DNA of 50,607 nt from Clostridia bacterium (lineage in GTDB: Bacteria > Bacillota > Clostridia > Christensenellales > Borkfalkiaceae): the NCBI GenBank assembly GCA_900766495.1, contig CAAFVM010000016.1, positions 1 through 50,607 of the forward strand. The letters run 5' to 3'. A program made the translations under genes and the position numbers. The notes beneath the pieces are model-generated. The model saw nothing but the letters and a program-made list of their open reading frames with translations. It searched no databases and had not been told where the DNA came from. Below, one piece after another: positions 1-9,181 of the stretch (the stretch's first letter is position 1; the number at the start of each line of letters is the position of its first letter).

Positions 1-133
1 CGCGAGGCAGCCGTACTCGTCGTACGGCAATCGAGCGGTCACGGAAAAGAGCTAAAAAGACGCCTTTTCGGTAATTAGTGATAAGGAATGGAATCCCTAT
101 GGCGAATAATTTTTAAAAACGGCGTGCAAAGCG

Positions 134-163
134 TTGACATATGAATTTTTTTGCGCTAATATA
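134..163 (+). promoter_or_regulatory. Sigma-A-type promoter of the lysine transporter operon
   Basis: A perfect -35 hexamer TTGACA lies at 134-139 and a -10-like TAATAT at 158-163, 18 bp apart. It sits about 20 bases upstream of the lysine riboswitch, where the leader transcript should begin. Confidence 0.6.
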
Positions 164-181
164 AAACCACAATTTAAAATA

Positions 182-348
182 TTCGATAGAGGCGCGAGGC
201 TTAAAAGTAACGGTTTTTTCAGCGAGATAACGAAAAACCGCCAAAGGAAGTTTCGCCGAAACTGCGCGATTTTTGCTCGAAAAACGCGTTGTTGGGCTGC
301 AGGGAAACACGTTGCAGACTGTCGCAAGCTTGCTTGCGGAGCGCTATT
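182..348 (+). promoter_or_regulatory. Lysine riboswitch (L box)
   Basis: The leader shows the conserved L-box blocks in the right order: GATAGAGGCGCGA at 185-197, AGTAACGG at 206-213, a central GCCGAAA, then TTGGGCTGCAG with the distal ACTGTC (318-323), and a closing GGAGCGCTAT (338-347) whose CTAT can pair with ATAG at the 5' end to form P1. A hairpin CGCAAGC/GCTTGCG lies just before the closing strand, as in the B. subtilis lysC element. Lysine binding is expected to favour the terminator at 388-423 and shut off the downstream transporter. The motif order is read directly; the ligand is inferred from the family. Confidence 0.85.
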
Positions 349-387
349 TTGTTTTAAGTCTTTTTTGATTTTGCATTTTTTCGTTTT

Positions 388-423
388 CCGTGAGTTCGAT
401 TTGCGAACTTACGGATTTTTTAT
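388..423 (+). terminator. Riboswitch-controlled intrinsic terminator
   Basis: An 11-bp inverted repeat (388-398 with 404-414, one G-U pair) and a 5-base loop are followed by a T run at 416-421. It lies between the lysine riboswitch and the first transporter gene, so it is the likely expression platform. Confidence 0.75.
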
Positions 424-533
424 TTCCGCTTTTTATGCAAGCAAGGCTTTAATCGTTTTTGTTTTAAGGCAAAGGCAATTGCGAACGAAGCGGGAGCGAC
501 AAACGAAAAACATTTTTCCACAAGGAGAAAACA

Positions 534-2159
534 ATGAAAAAGGCAAGAAACTTAACGCTTATTCTTATGTGCGTGGTAGCGGCGTTCGCCTGCGTGTTCA
601 CGGGCGGCTGCGCTACCGAAAAAAACGACAAAGATAAGCTCTACGTAGGAATGGAGTGCGGATACGAGCCGTATAACTACACCAGGCTTACCGAAGCCGA
701 CGGCGCGGTAAAAATTTCGAACGCGGCGGGCTATGCCAACGGTTACGACGTTATGATAGCCAAGAAAATAGCCGACGGAATGAATAAAGAACTCGTAATA
801 GTTAAATACGAATGGGACGCGCTTTTAAGCGGTGTTACGACGGGCGCGCTCGACCTTATAATCGCGGGTATGAGCCCCACCGACGAGCGCAAACAGGAAA
901 TAGATTTTACCGATTCGTATTACACAAGCAACTTGGTTCTGGTGGTTCAAAAAACAAGCAAATACGCGAACGCAACCTCGCTTGCCGATTTCAGCGGCGC
1001 GAAAATAGTAGCGCAGCAAGGCACTTTCCACGATACCGTTTTGCAGGAACAAGCCGCGACTTACGGCATTATTCCTCAAACGCCTATGGCTACTTTCCCC
1101 GCGATGATAGTTGCGCTTAACGCAAACACCATCGACGCCTACGTAGCCGAAAACGCGGGCGCCACCGCCGACTGCAAATCTAATTCCAACCTCACGTATA
1201 TACCGCTCGTCAACGGCGATACGGGTTTTACCTGCTCGCCCGACCAGACCGAGCTTGCCATAGGTTTGAAAAAGGGCAGCGAGTATAAAGAAGAAATCAA
1301 CCGCATTCTTGCGGGTATAAGCGAGGACGACAGGCAGGCTATGATGGACCTTGCCATCGATTACCTCGAAGCGCCCGAACAGCAGAAAAACGTGTTCGCG
1401 CAGATGGGAACCATAATAGCGACTTATTATCCAATTTTATTAGAGGGCGTGGGCTATACCTTGCTGGTTTCGCTTATCGGCACGGTTATAGGATTACTTA
1501 TAGGTATTTTAATCGGCGTATACCGCACGATGCCAAACCCGAAAAACAAGGCGCTTAAAGTGCTTAAAAAAATAGGCGATTACATACTTTCGGCTTACGT
1601 CGAGATATTCCGCGGCACCCCGATGATGGTTCAGGCAATGGTAATATTCTGGGGCTTCGCTCTGCTCAACAACGGGCAAACGCTTAACGTAGTGTTCTCG
1701 GGACTTTTAATAGTTTCTATAAACACCGGCGCATATATGGCGGAAATAGTCCGCGGCGGAATAATTTCGGTAAACAAAGGGCAGTTCGAGGGCGCGCACG
1801 CAATAGGCATGACGCATTTCCAAACCATGAATTACGTAGTTCTGCCGCAGGCGCTGCGCAATATTCTTCCCAGCGTCGCCAACGAATTCGTAATCAATAT
1901 AAAAGATACGTCGGTTCTTAACGTAATAGGGTTTACCGAGCTGTATTTCTATGCGAAGAGTATAGTAAGCATAAATTATCAGGTGTTCGCAACCTATCTG
2001 CTCGTTGCGGCTATATATTTTGTTCTTACTTTCGGAATAACCCGTATTCTTCGTTTGATAGAAAAGAAAATGGACGGCGATAAAAACTATAAAGTAGCGC
2101 TCGGTTCGCAAAATATGGACGCAGAGTCTTACGTTCGCGAAAACGCAAAGGAGAATTGA
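534..2159 (+). CDS. Amino-acid ABC transporter, substrate-binding/permease fusion (predicted lysine importer)
   Basis: A 541-residue fusion of two importer parts. Residues 1-26 form a lipoprotein signal with a lipobox-like FTGGC and Cys26 as the predicted lipidation site. Residues about 35-285 are a family-3 solute-binding domain. From about 288 a HisM/GlnP-type permease follows, with several membrane spans and the EAA coupling loop (EGAHAIGMTHFQT near 418). The start is set by an AAGGAG at 522-527. The ATPase gene follows one base after the stop. Fused binding-protein/permeases of this kind are known in polar amino-acid importers. The lysine riboswitch upstream argues for lysine rather than glutamine or histidine as substrate; that assignment is inferred. 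Confidence 0.88.
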   Translation: MKKARNLTLILMCVVAAFACVFTGGCATEKNDKDKLYVGMECGYEPYNYTRLTEADGAVKISNAAGYANGYDVMIAKKIADGMNKELVIVKYEWDALLSGVTTGALDLIIAGMSPTDERKQEIDFTDSYYTSNLVLVVQKTSKYANATSLADFSGAKIVAQQGTFHDTVLQEQAATYGIIPQTPMATFPAMIVALNANTIDAYVAENAGATADCKSNSNLTYIPLVNGDTGFTCSPDQTELAIGLKKGSEYKEEINRILAGISEDDRQAMMDLAIDYLEAPEQQKNVFAQMGTIIATYYPILLEGVGYTLLVSLIGTVIGLLIGILIGVYRTMPNPKNKALKVLKKIGDYILSAYVEIFRGTPMMVQAMVIFWGFALLNNGQTLNVVFSGLLIVSINTGAYMAEIVRGGIISVNKGQFEGAHAIGMTHFQTMNYVVLPQALRNILPSVANEFVINIKDTSVLNVIGFTELYFYAKSIVSINYQVFATYLLVAAIYFVLTFGITRILRLIEKKMDGDKNYKVALGSQNMDAESYVRENAKEN

Positions 2160-2160
2160 T

Positions 2161-2970
2161 ATGAGCGAAGTGTTAAAGAATAAAGAAGTAAACGGCAATT
2201 CCGCGGAAGAATCCGTTTTCGGCGGGGTAAAAAACGACGACGTAATTATAAAAATAAACCATTTAGGCAAAACTTTCGGCGATCACGAAGTTTTAAAAGA
2301 TATTGATTTCGAGGTGCGACGCGGCGACGTTACCTGTATAATAGGCTCGTCGGGGAGCGGTAAATCTACGCTCCTGCGCTGCATTAACCTTTTCGAAACC
2401 CCAACTTCGGGCGAAATATTGTTTAAAGGAGAAAATATAGTTACCGCGAAAAAGCCTTCGGAATTCCGTAAAAAAGTGGGGATGGTGTTTCAGTCGTTCA
2501 ATCTTTTCGAAAACATGAACGTGCTTAAAAACTGCGTTATAGGCCCCGTAAAGGTGCTTAAACTTTCACGCGAGGAAGCCGAAAAACGTGCTAAATATTA
2601 CCTTGAAAAGGTTGGAATGTCGGCTTATATAGAAGCTCGCCCCGCGCAGCTTTCGGGCGGACAAAAACAACGCGTGGCAATCGCGAGGGCGCTCGCTATG
2701 GAACCCGAGGTTCTGCTTTTCGACGAGCCTACCTCCGCGCTCGACCCCGAAATGGTGGGCGAGGTTCTTAAAGTTATGGCAGACCTTGCGAAAACAGGAC
2801 TTACCATGGTTGTGGTTACGCACGAAATGTCGTTCGCACGCGATATTGCTTCGCACGTGGTGTTTATGGACGGCGGCGTTATAGCCGAAGAGGGCAGCGC
2901 CGAAGACATATTCGTTCACCCCAAAACCGAACGCGCCAAAGAATTTTTGGCAAGAACTCTTGCGGAATAA
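2161..2970 (+). CDS. Polar amino-acid ABC transporter ATPase
   Basis: A 269-residue GlnQ/HisP-type ATPase that powers the fused transporter encoded just upstream (one base between stop and ATG). Walker A GSSGSGKST lies near residue 61, the signature LSGGQKQRVAIARA near 163, Walker B VLLFDEPTSALD near 183 and the switch histidine in VVTHE near 218. There is an unusual charged N-terminal extension of about 28 residues before the ATPase fold starts. The SD site AAAGGAG lies within the last codons of the upstream gene, consistent with translational coupling. Both genes should share the lysine riboswitch. A strong terminator follows at 2994-3035. Confidence 0.92.
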   Translation: MSEVLKNKEVNGNSAEESVFGGVKNDDVIIKINHLGKTFGDHEVLKDIDFEVRRGDVTCIIGSSGSGKSTLLRCINLFETPTSGEILFKGENIVTAKKPSEFRKKVGMVFQSFNLFENMNVLKNCVIGPVKVLKLSREEAEKRAKYYLEKVGMSAYIEARPAQLSGGQKQRVAIARALAMEPEVLLFDEPTSALDPEMVGEVLKVMADLAKTGLTMVVVTHEMSFARDIASHVVFMDGGVIAEEGSAEDIFVHPKTERAKEFLARTLAE

Positions 2971-2993
2971 TAATTATTCGAACTATATTAAAA

Positions 2994-3035
2994 ACCCCGC
3001 TATATGCCGTTAAACGGCTTATAGCGGGGTTTTTG
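2994..3035 (+). terminator. Intrinsic terminator after the lysine transporter
   Basis: A long, nearly perfect hairpin has arms CCCCGCTATA and TATAGCGGGG around an inner CCGTT/AACGG pair and ends in TTTTT. Its arm contains CTTATAGCGG, resembling the dispersed repeat seen elsewhere in the window. The A-run upstream of it means it could also serve murG on the other strand. Confidence 0.9.
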
Positions 3036-3060
3036 TGTTGTTTAAGCTATAAATCGCCCG

Positions 3061-4161
3061 TTAGTTTTTCGCGTATTCGTCAAGGGCTTTCGCAATTATT
3101 TTTTCGCCGCCGCTGGTTTTTAATTTTGCGGCGTGTTCGGCGTAAAATTCGCGTTTCGAATAAACCTCGCGCAGTTTAATGGGTAGTTTATCGGTTAACT
3201 CGCTTTCGTAAATAATTGCGAGCGCGTTTTTTTCGGCAAAATATTCGGCGTTTTTAAGCTGGTCGCCGCGCGAACCCTTTTCAAGCGGACAACAAAGTAT
3301 TGCTTTGCCTGCGTTCAGCGCTTCGAATAACGTATTCGAACCGCCGCGCGAAAGCACTACGTCGCAGGCGGCAAGCGCGTAGCCCATATCAGTAAGTTCG
3401 CAGACATAATAGCCGTTAATCGGCTTATAGGCGGGTATTTTGCCTTTTCCGCACTGGTGAATAACGTTGAATTGTTTGGTTAAAACAGCGAAGTCCGCGG
3501 TTACGGCGTCGTTTAAGGCAAGGCTTCCCTGACTGCCTCCCGTAACCAGAAGAACGGGGCGGTCGTCGGTTATTTTATAAAACTTTTTCGCTTCGGTTTT
3601 GCTAACTTTGTTTAACTCTCCGCGCATCGGCGGACCCGAGCAAACGCCGCCGTATTCGCTTGCGGTTTTTGCAAACGAGGTAAAAATTTTATCGCATTTT
3701 TTAAAAATCAATCGGTTGGCAAGCCCCGCGGTTATGTCCGATTCGTGGCAGATTATGGGAATTTTCAGCTTTGCCGCGGCTAAACAAACGGGCAGGGCGC
3801 AATATCCGCCTTTCGAAAAAACAACGCTCGGATTATATTTTTTTAAAATTTCCTCGGCGGTTTTAATCGATTTATAAAGCTTAACGGGAATGGCGAAATT
3901 TTTTAAACTCACCCCGCGAATAAGCTTTGGCGGGTTTGTTTTTTCTATTACCGCGTCGCATTTTTTCATAATTTCGCTTTCGGCGGGTTTTCCGCTTCCC
4001 ACGTAAACTATGCGATTGTAATTTTTTAAGTTTTCGGCAACCGCAAGCAGGGGAGTTACGTGTCCCGCGGTTCCGCCGCCCGTCATAACAATCGTACTCG
4101 CAAAACCGCCGTGCTCGCCCGAACCGTTACCGACGGCGGATTTTTTTAAATTCTTGCTCAT
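3061..4161 (-). CDS. murG: UDP-GlcNAc:undecaprenyl-PP-MurNAc-pentapeptide GlcNAc transferase MurG
   Basis: A 366-residue GT28 enzyme that adds GlcNAc to lipid I to give lipid II on the inner face of the membrane. The donor/acceptor loop GGGTAGHVTP is at residues 28-37, the second glycine-rich loop GGSQGS lies mid-protein, and the nucleotide-sugar signature SRGGSNTLFEALNAGK with a following EKGSRGDQL lies near 268-305. The first 25 residues are a polar extension not usual for MurG. An internal ATG just before the glycine loop could be an alternative start, but neither start has a clear SD site. No other cell-wall cluster genes flank it, so murG stands alone here. Confidence 0.93.
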   Translation of the reverse strand: MSKNLKKSAVGNGSGEHGGFASTIVMTGGGTAGHVTPLLAVAENLKNYNRIVYVGSGKPAESEIMKKCDAVIEKTNPPKLIRGVSLKNFAIPVKLYKSIKTAEEILKKYNPSVVFSKGGYCALPVCLAAAKLKIPIICHESDITAGLANRLIFKKCDKIFTSFAKTASEYGGVCSGPPMRGELNKVSKTEAKKFYKITDDRPVLLVTGGSQGSLALNDAVTADFAVLTKQFNVIHQCGKGKIPAYKPINGYYVCELTDMGYALAACDVVLSRGGSNTLFEALNAGKAILCCPLEKGSRGDQLKNAEYFAEKNALAIIYESELTDKLPIKLREVYSKREFYAEHAAKLKTSGGEKIIAKALDEYAKN

Positions 4162-4329
4162 AGTTATAGTTTATGCAGTTTTTTAAAAAAGAGCGAGCGA
4201 AATAAAAACGCGGGCAATATAACGAAACAAAAGCGCAAAATTTCAAAAGCAGAAAGAATGCAACGCACCGCTTCTCGGCTCGCAACAATATAGCGCCGAA
4301 AATATTTTTGCCGCCCGCTCGAAATGCGG

Positions 4330-4358
4330 TTGACCTGCGCGCGCGTTGCGTGTATAAT
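4330..4358 (+). promoter_or_regulatory. Sigma-A-type promoter for the alpha/beta hydrolase
   Basis: TTGACC at 4330-4335 and a perfect TATAAT at 4353-4358 are separated by 17 bp. The predicted transcript would have a leader of about 140 bases containing a small TCGGC/GCCGA hairpin near 4400. The remainder of the 4162-4504 gap between the divergent genes shows no other gene. Confidence 0.75.
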
Positions 4359-4504
4359 ATATAATACCTGTTTATACGCGCGCATAAGCGAAGCGAGGAC
4401 TCGGCGAAAAAGCCGATAGAAAAAATATCGCACGCAAAACTGAATAACGGGTTTTGCGAAAAGCGTTGCGAAAAAACAAAACAAATAAAAATACGGGGAA
4501 AAGT

Positions 4505-5416
4505 ATGAAAAGACAGAATTATCTTGCTCACGACGGAAAAAACATATCGCTGGTTATATGGGACGAGGTGAAAAATCCGAAAGCGGTAATACAAATTTCG
4601 CACGGAATGGTAGAACACGCCCTGCGCTATGAAAAATTCGCGGCGGAAATGAACTCTCGCGGGTATATAGTAGCCGCCGACGACCACCGCGCTCACGGCG
4701 AAACCGACAGGGAAACGTTAGGTTATTCCGCGGGCGACATATGGGAAAACACCCTTAAAGACCTTGACGGAATAAGCAAAAAACTAAAAAAAGAATACGG
4801 TTTGCCGCTGTTTTTGTTAGGGCATAGCTACGGCTCGTTTTTAACGCAGGCATACCTCGAACGTTACGGCGATAATCTTTGCGGCGCGATAGTCGGCGGA
4901 AGCAATAAACTTAAACGTTCGGCTGTGGTGTTCGGTAAGCTTTTCGCCGATTTAGGCTGCGCGTTCGGAGCCGAAAACAAGCCCGCAAATTTTATAAAAA
5001 AGAATACTTTCGACGTTTACAACAAAAAATATAAAGACGGAACCACCTTTATTTCTTCAATCGAAAGCGAGTGCCGCCGCTACGAAAAGGACGAGCTTTG
5101 TTCTTTTGTTTGCAGCAATAATTTTTATAAAAGCTTTTTCGGCGGCGCGAAAAAACTCTATACCGAAAAGAGTGCGGCGGGGTTAAGAAGCGATTTGCCT
5201 TTGCTGCTTATTTCGGGCGACGCCGACCCCGTGGGCGAATACGGCAAGGGCGTAAAACGGCTTTACGAATTTTATAAAAAAAGCGGCGTTAAAAACGTAA
5301 ATCTTAAACTTTATAAAGGCGTTCGCCACGAATATTTCAACGACGTTTGCTCCGCCGAAGTAATGCGCGACGTAGCCGAATTTGTTGAAAACACCTTATC
5401 CGCCGTAAAAAATTAA
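4505..5416 (+). CDS. Alpha/beta hydrolase, monoacylglycerol lipase/lysophospholipase-like
   Basis: A 303-residue serine hydrolase of the Hydrolase_4 (S33-like) type. The nucleophile elbow is GHSYGS. The upstream HGMVEH loop is an oxyanion-hole candidate, DHRAHGET is the family motif, and the acid and base appear as SGDADPVG and GVRHEYFND near the C-terminus. There is no signal peptide, so it is probably cytosolic and acts on monoglycerides or lysophospholipids; the substrate is not fixed by the sequence. The ATG at 4505 is preferred over an upstream ATG at 4454 because GGGG lies 8-10 bases before it. It has its own promoter at 4330-4358. Confidence 0.85.
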   Translation: MKRQNYLAHDGKNISLVIWDEVKNPKAVIQISHGMVEHALRYEKFAAEMNSRGYIVAADDHRAHGETDRETLGYSAGDIWENTLKDLDGISKKLKKEYGLPLFLLGHSYGSFLTQAYLERYGDNLCGAIVGGSNKLKRSAVVFGKLFADLGCAFGAENKPANFIKKNTFDVYNKKYKDGTTFISSIESECRRYEKDELCSFVCSNNFYKSFFGGAKKLYTEKSAAGLRSDLPLLLISGDADPVGEYGKGVKRLYEFYKKSGVKNVNLKLYKGVRHEYFNDVCSAEVMRDVAEFVENTLSAVKN

Positions 5417-5512
5417 ATAGCGAAAAATTAAACCGTAAAATCGCGTATATAGCGATAAACGATATAAACGAAAGAAAAACGAACAATTACAACGAGGTAA
5501 CTTTTTAAAAAA

Positions 5513-8500
5513 ATGAAAGATTTCGTTCATTTACATTTGCACACCGAATACAGCTTGCTCGACGGGGCGAGTAAAATAGACAAGGTTTTCGAACTTGCCC
5601 AAAGCATGGGGCAGAAAGCGGTTGCCATAACCGACCACGGCAATATGTACGGCGTGGTCTATTTTGCCGAACACGCGGCGAAGCTGGGGATGAAAGCCAT
5701 AATCGGTTGCGAAATGTATATGTGCGACGACATGTACAAAAAGGACGCGCAGAACGCGAAATACGAACACCTTATTCTGCTTTGCAAAAACGACGCGGGT
5801 TACAAAAACCTTATAAAGCTCGATTCGCTCGCGTTTATCGACGGATTTTACCGCAAGCCGCGTTGCGACTATAAAACGCTTGAACAGCACAAAGAGGGGC
5901 TTATATGCCTTTCCGCCTGCCTTGCGGGAAGAGTGCCTCAACTTTTGCTTGCGGGCAGGTACGACGACGCGAAAGCGCACGCCCTGCATATGAAAGAGGT
6001 TTTCGGAGACGATTACTATCTTGAAATACAAAACCACCTTATAGAAGACCAGTTGCGCATAAATCCGCTGCTTATAAGGCTTTCTAAAGAAACGGGAATT
6101 AAGCTTGTAGCCACCAACGACGTGCATTATTTAACCAAGGACGACGCGCTGATGCAGGAAATAATGATGTGCATCAACACGCAAACCACGCTCGACGACC
6201 CCAAGCATATGAAATTCGATACCAACGAATTTTATTTGAAAAGCCGCGAGCAAATGGAAGAAATGTTTCCCGATTTGCCCGAAGCGCTCGACGTAACCGT
6301 GGAAATAGCCGAAAAGTGCAGCGGCGATTGCATAAAGCTCAACAAAAAATGCGAACCCGTGCGCGACGTTTCGCTTATCCCCGGCTATACTCCGCCGAAC
6401 GGAATGACTTCCTACGAATACCTTAAAATGCTTGGCGAAGAGGGGCTTAAAAAGAAATATAAGGTAATAACGCCCGAAATACGCGAAAGGTTCGATTACG
6501 AGCTTAACACCATAAGCAAAATGGGCTACCTCGAATATTACCTTATAGTTTGGGATTACATCAACTACTCGCGCGAGCACGGAATACCCGTCGGACCCGG
6601 ACGAGGCAGCGGCGTAAGCTCGATTGTGGCTTACTCGATAGGCATAACCGACGTAGAACCGCTTCAATACAGCTTGATTTTCGAACGCTTTCTTAACATA
6701 GAAAGGGTATCGATGCCCGACTTCGACGTGGACTTCGACCCCGAACGTCGCGAAGAAGTTATTGAATACGTGCGCGAAAAATACGGATACGACAAGGTCG
6801 CTCAGATAGTGACTTTCGGGACTATGGCTTCGCGCGCGGCTATAAAGGACGTTGCCCGCGTGCTTAAAGTTTCTTACTCCGAGGTAGATAAAATAACCAA
6901 GCTTATGGACGGCAAGCACGCCATAGCCGAACTTCTCGGGTTGAAGCCCAGCAAAAAGGACGGCGACGTTACCGTGCGCGACCTTAAAGAGCTTTACGAA
7001 ACCGACGCCACGCTTAAAGGCGTTATAGATATGGCTATGAAGCTCGAGGGCATGCCGCGAAACATATCCGAACACGCGGCGGGCGTTATAATCTGCAACA
7101 AAGTGCTTTCCGATAACGTTCCGCTTGCCCGAAACGGCGACGACATAATAACTCAGTTCAATATGAAAGTCGACGAGCAGATGGGCATGCTCAAAATGGA
7201 CTTCCTCGCGCTAAAAACCCTTACCGACCTTAAAAAAGCCTGCGACTATATACTTGAAGACAAGGGTATAACGATAGACTTTAACGAAATAGGTTATTCC
7301 GAAAAAGCGGCTTACGACCTTATAGGAAGCGGCGATACCGACGCTGTGTTCCAGCTTGAATCTCCGGGCATGAAAAAGTTCATGCGCGAACTTCGCCCGG
7401 AAAACCTTGAAGACGTAATAGCGGGTATTTCGCTTTTCCGCCCGGGTCCTATGGATTCCATTCCTAAATATATCAAGTTCAAGCAGAACCCCAAATCGAT
7501 GGTGTTCAAGCACGAACTTTTGCGCCCCATTCTGACCGTAACGCACGGAACCATAATTTATCAGGAACAGGTTATGGAAATAGTGCGTAAGCTTGCGGGC
7601 TTCACGTTCGGTCAAGCCGACATTATGCGCCGCGCCATGGGTAAAAAGAACATGGACGAAATGGCGCGAATGAAAAACATATTCATTTACGGCGAAGAAA
7701 ACGAAGACGGAAGCGTTAAAACCGAGGGCGCGGTTCGTCGCGGCGTTCCCGCAGAGGTCGCCGAGGATATATTCGACGAAATGGCGGGGTTCGCGCAGTA
7801 TGCGTTCAACAAGTCGCATGCGGCGGCTTACGCGGTTCTGGCGTATCAGACGGCTTATTTAAAGGCGTTTTACCCGCACGAATTTTTGGCGGCAATCCTT
7901 AACGACCGTATAGACAAAATCGACGAAGTTACCAAATACGTAATTTACCTTAAAGAGCGCGGAATACCCGTTCTGCCGCCGAACGTAAACAAAAGTAAAG
8001 CCTATTTCAGCGTTGACGGCGAAAGCGTGCGTTTCGGCTTGGTAGGCGTTAAAGGCGTGGGCATAGCGGCTATCGAAAGCATAGTCGAAGAGCGCAGTAA
8101 AAACGGCGAGTTTAAATCGTTTGAAGACTTTATGTCGCGCGTGGACGCAAAAGTTCTGAACAAAAGGCTTATTGAAAACCTTATCTGCGCGGGCGCGTTC
8201 GACTGTTTCAAAATTCCCAGAAGCCGCTTGGTGGCGGTTTACGAGGGGCTTATCGACCGCGCGGTTACCATGGCTAAAGAGCGCGAAAGCAATCAGTTAA
8301 GCCTGTTCGGCGGAGTACTTGCCGATTTTTGCAAGCTTAAAGCCGAATACCCCGATATTCCCGAATATACCGATAAAGTCCGTCTTTCAAAGGAACGCGA
8401 CGTTCTGGGCGTTTATGTTACCGGACACCCGCTTACCAAATTTATGGATAAGTTCTCGCATTTTTCGTTTTCGACAAAGCTTTTGCAATATTACGAAGAG

Positions 8501-9079
8501 GACGAAGAGGGCAACAAAACTTACACCGAAATTCAGGACGGACAGCGGGTTGAAATGGGCGGCATAATAACCGCGGCTACGCGCAAAACCACCAAAAGCG
8601 GTCAGAGTATGGCTACCATAACGCTTGAAGACGTTTACGGCGGCATAGAGTGCGTGTTCTTCCCAAAAAACTACGATAAATATAAGCAGGAGATCCGACC
8701 CGAATTAATCGTAAGCGTAAGCGGCAGATTGCAGATTCGCGACGGACAAAAGCCCTCTATTTCGGTTGAAAAAATGAAAGAAATGGAGATAGGAGAAGAA
8801 GAAAATTCGGCTAAAAAAACAGCAGCCGAAAAGAAAACGCCCGAAAAAACCGCGGGTACCGAATGCCTCGGGGTTATAATTCCCGACGGCGGCAATGCGG
8901 AAGCGGTAGAATCGGAGGTTTTGGAAACCTTGGCTCTTTATCCGGGCGAAATACCCGTGTTCATCAAAAAGCAGGGCAAATATTACAAAACCGGCGTAAA
9001 AGTGCGCAAATGCAACGGGCTTGTAGCCGAGCTTGAATTCAGCCTGCCCGAAAACAACGTGGTTTTCTTCACGCGATAA
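5513..9079 (+). CDS. dnaE: DNA polymerase III subunit alpha (DnaE)
   Basis: A 1188-residue C-family replicative polymerase. The N-terminal PHP domain begins HLHLHTEYSLLDG at residue 6. The palm catalytic aspartates lie in PDFDVDF at 402-408, with a third acidic site in KMDFLAL near 563. Fingers, the beta-clamp-binding region and a helix-hairpin-helix segment follow. An OB fold (GGIITAATRKTTKSG onwards) starts near residue 1015. A Lys/Glu/Ala-rich linker near 1090-1120 precedes a small C-terminal domain, as in other Gram-positive DnaE proteins. Length and domain order match the DnaE rather than the PolC group. A weak GAGGT lies about 14 bases before the ATG. A tandem repeat and a terminator follow. 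Confidence 0.97.
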   Translation: MKDFVHLHLHTEYSLLDGASKIDKVFELAQSMGQKAVAITDHGNMYGVVYFAEHAAKLGMKAIIGCEMYMCDDMYKKDAQNAKYEHLILLCKNDAGYKNLIKLDSLAFIDGFYRKPRCDYKTLEQHKEGLICLSACLAGRVPQLLLAGRYDDAKAHALHMKEVFGDDYYLEIQNHLIEDQLRINPLLIRLSKETGIKLVATNDVHYLTKDDALMQEIMMCINTQTTLDDPKHMKFDTNEFYLKSREQMEEMFPDLPEALDVTVEIAEKCSGDCIKLNKKCEPVRDVSLIPGYTPPNGMTSYEYLKMLGEEGLKKKYKVITPEIRERFDYELNTISKMGYLEYYLIVWDYINYSREHGIPVGPGRGSGVSSIVAYSIGITDVEPLQYSLIFERFLNIERVSMPDFDVDFDPERREEVIEYVREKYGYDKVAQIVTFGTMASRAAIKDVARVLKVSYSEVDKITKLMDGKHAIAELLGLKPSKKDGDVTVRDLKELYETDATLKGVIDMAMKLEGMPRNISEHAAGVIICNKVLSDNVPLARNGDDIITQFNMKVDEQMGMLKMDFLALKTLTDLKKACDYILEDKGITIDFNEIGYSEKAAYDLIGSGDTDAVFQLESPGMKKFMRELRPENLEDVIAGISLFRPGPMDSIPKYIKFKQNPKSMVFKHELLRPILTVTHGTIIYQEQVMEIVRKLAGFTFGQADIMRRAMGKKNMDEMARMKNIFIYGEENEDGSVKTEGAVRRGVPAEVAEDIFDEMAGFAQYAFNKSHAAAYAVLAYQTAYLKAFYPHEFLAAILNDRIDKIDEVTKYVIYLKERGIPVLPPNVNKSKAYFSVDGESVRFGLVGVKGVGIAAIESIVEERSKNGEFKSFEDFMSRVDAKVLNKRLIENLICAGAFDCFKIPRSRLVAVYEGLIDRAVTMAKERESNQLSLFGGVLADFCKLKAEYPDIPEYTDKVRLSKERDVLGVYVTGHPLTKFMDKFSHFSFSTKLLQYYEEDEEGNKTYTEIQDGQRVEMGGIITAATRKTTKSGQSMATITLEDVYGGIECVFFPKNYDKYKQEIRPELIVSVSGRLQIRDGQKPSISVEKMKEMEIGEEENSAKKTAAEKKTPEKTAGTECLGVIIPDGGNAEAVESEVLETLALYPGEIPVFIKKQGKYYKTGVKVRKCNGLVAELEFSLPENNVVFFTR

Positions 9080-9083
9080 CCTT

Positions 9084-9139
9084 TGTAAATTAAGTATGTT
9101 ATATGTAAATTAAGTATGTTATAAAATAAATATGTTATA
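9084..9139 (+). repeat. Short AT-rich tandem repeat behind dnaE
   Basis: The 20-base unit TGTAAATTAAGTATGTTATA occurs twice without mismatch at 9084-9103 and 9104-9123. A degenerate third copy runs to 9139. It lies between the dnaE stop codon and its terminator and has no coding potential. Confidence 0.85.
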
Positions 9140-9140
9140 A

Positions 9141-9180
9141 AAAAACGCGAACTCCGAAAAGCAGGGCTCGCGTTTTTGTT
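9141..9180 (+). terminator. dnaE terminator
   Basis: The arms CGCGAACTCC and GGGCTCGCG enclose an A-rich loop and are followed by TTTTTGTTTTT. With the A run in front it may also work in the reverse direction for the minus-strand gene at 9182-9510. Confidence 0.8.
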
Positions 9181-9181
9181 T

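Noticed and set aside
1..78. Possible C-terminal tail of a gene entering the window from the left
   Set aside because: Two plus-strand frames stay open from base 1 to stops near 53 and 76, but 17-25 codons give no recognisable motif, so neither can be chosen.
4127..4696. 189-residue minus-strand frame across the murG-hydrolase gap
   Set aside because: It overlaps the hydrolase start and the consensus promoter on the plus strand, is rich in Phe and Arg, and resembles no family.
5531..7819. Several long minus-strand frames opposite dnaE
   Set aside because: Composition (rich in Phe, His, Val, Tyr, Arg) is that of antisense shadows; dnaE is complete and conserved over the whole region.
9084..9139. 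CRISPR-like array after dnaE
   Set aside because: The repeats are directly adjacent without unique spacers and are too few.
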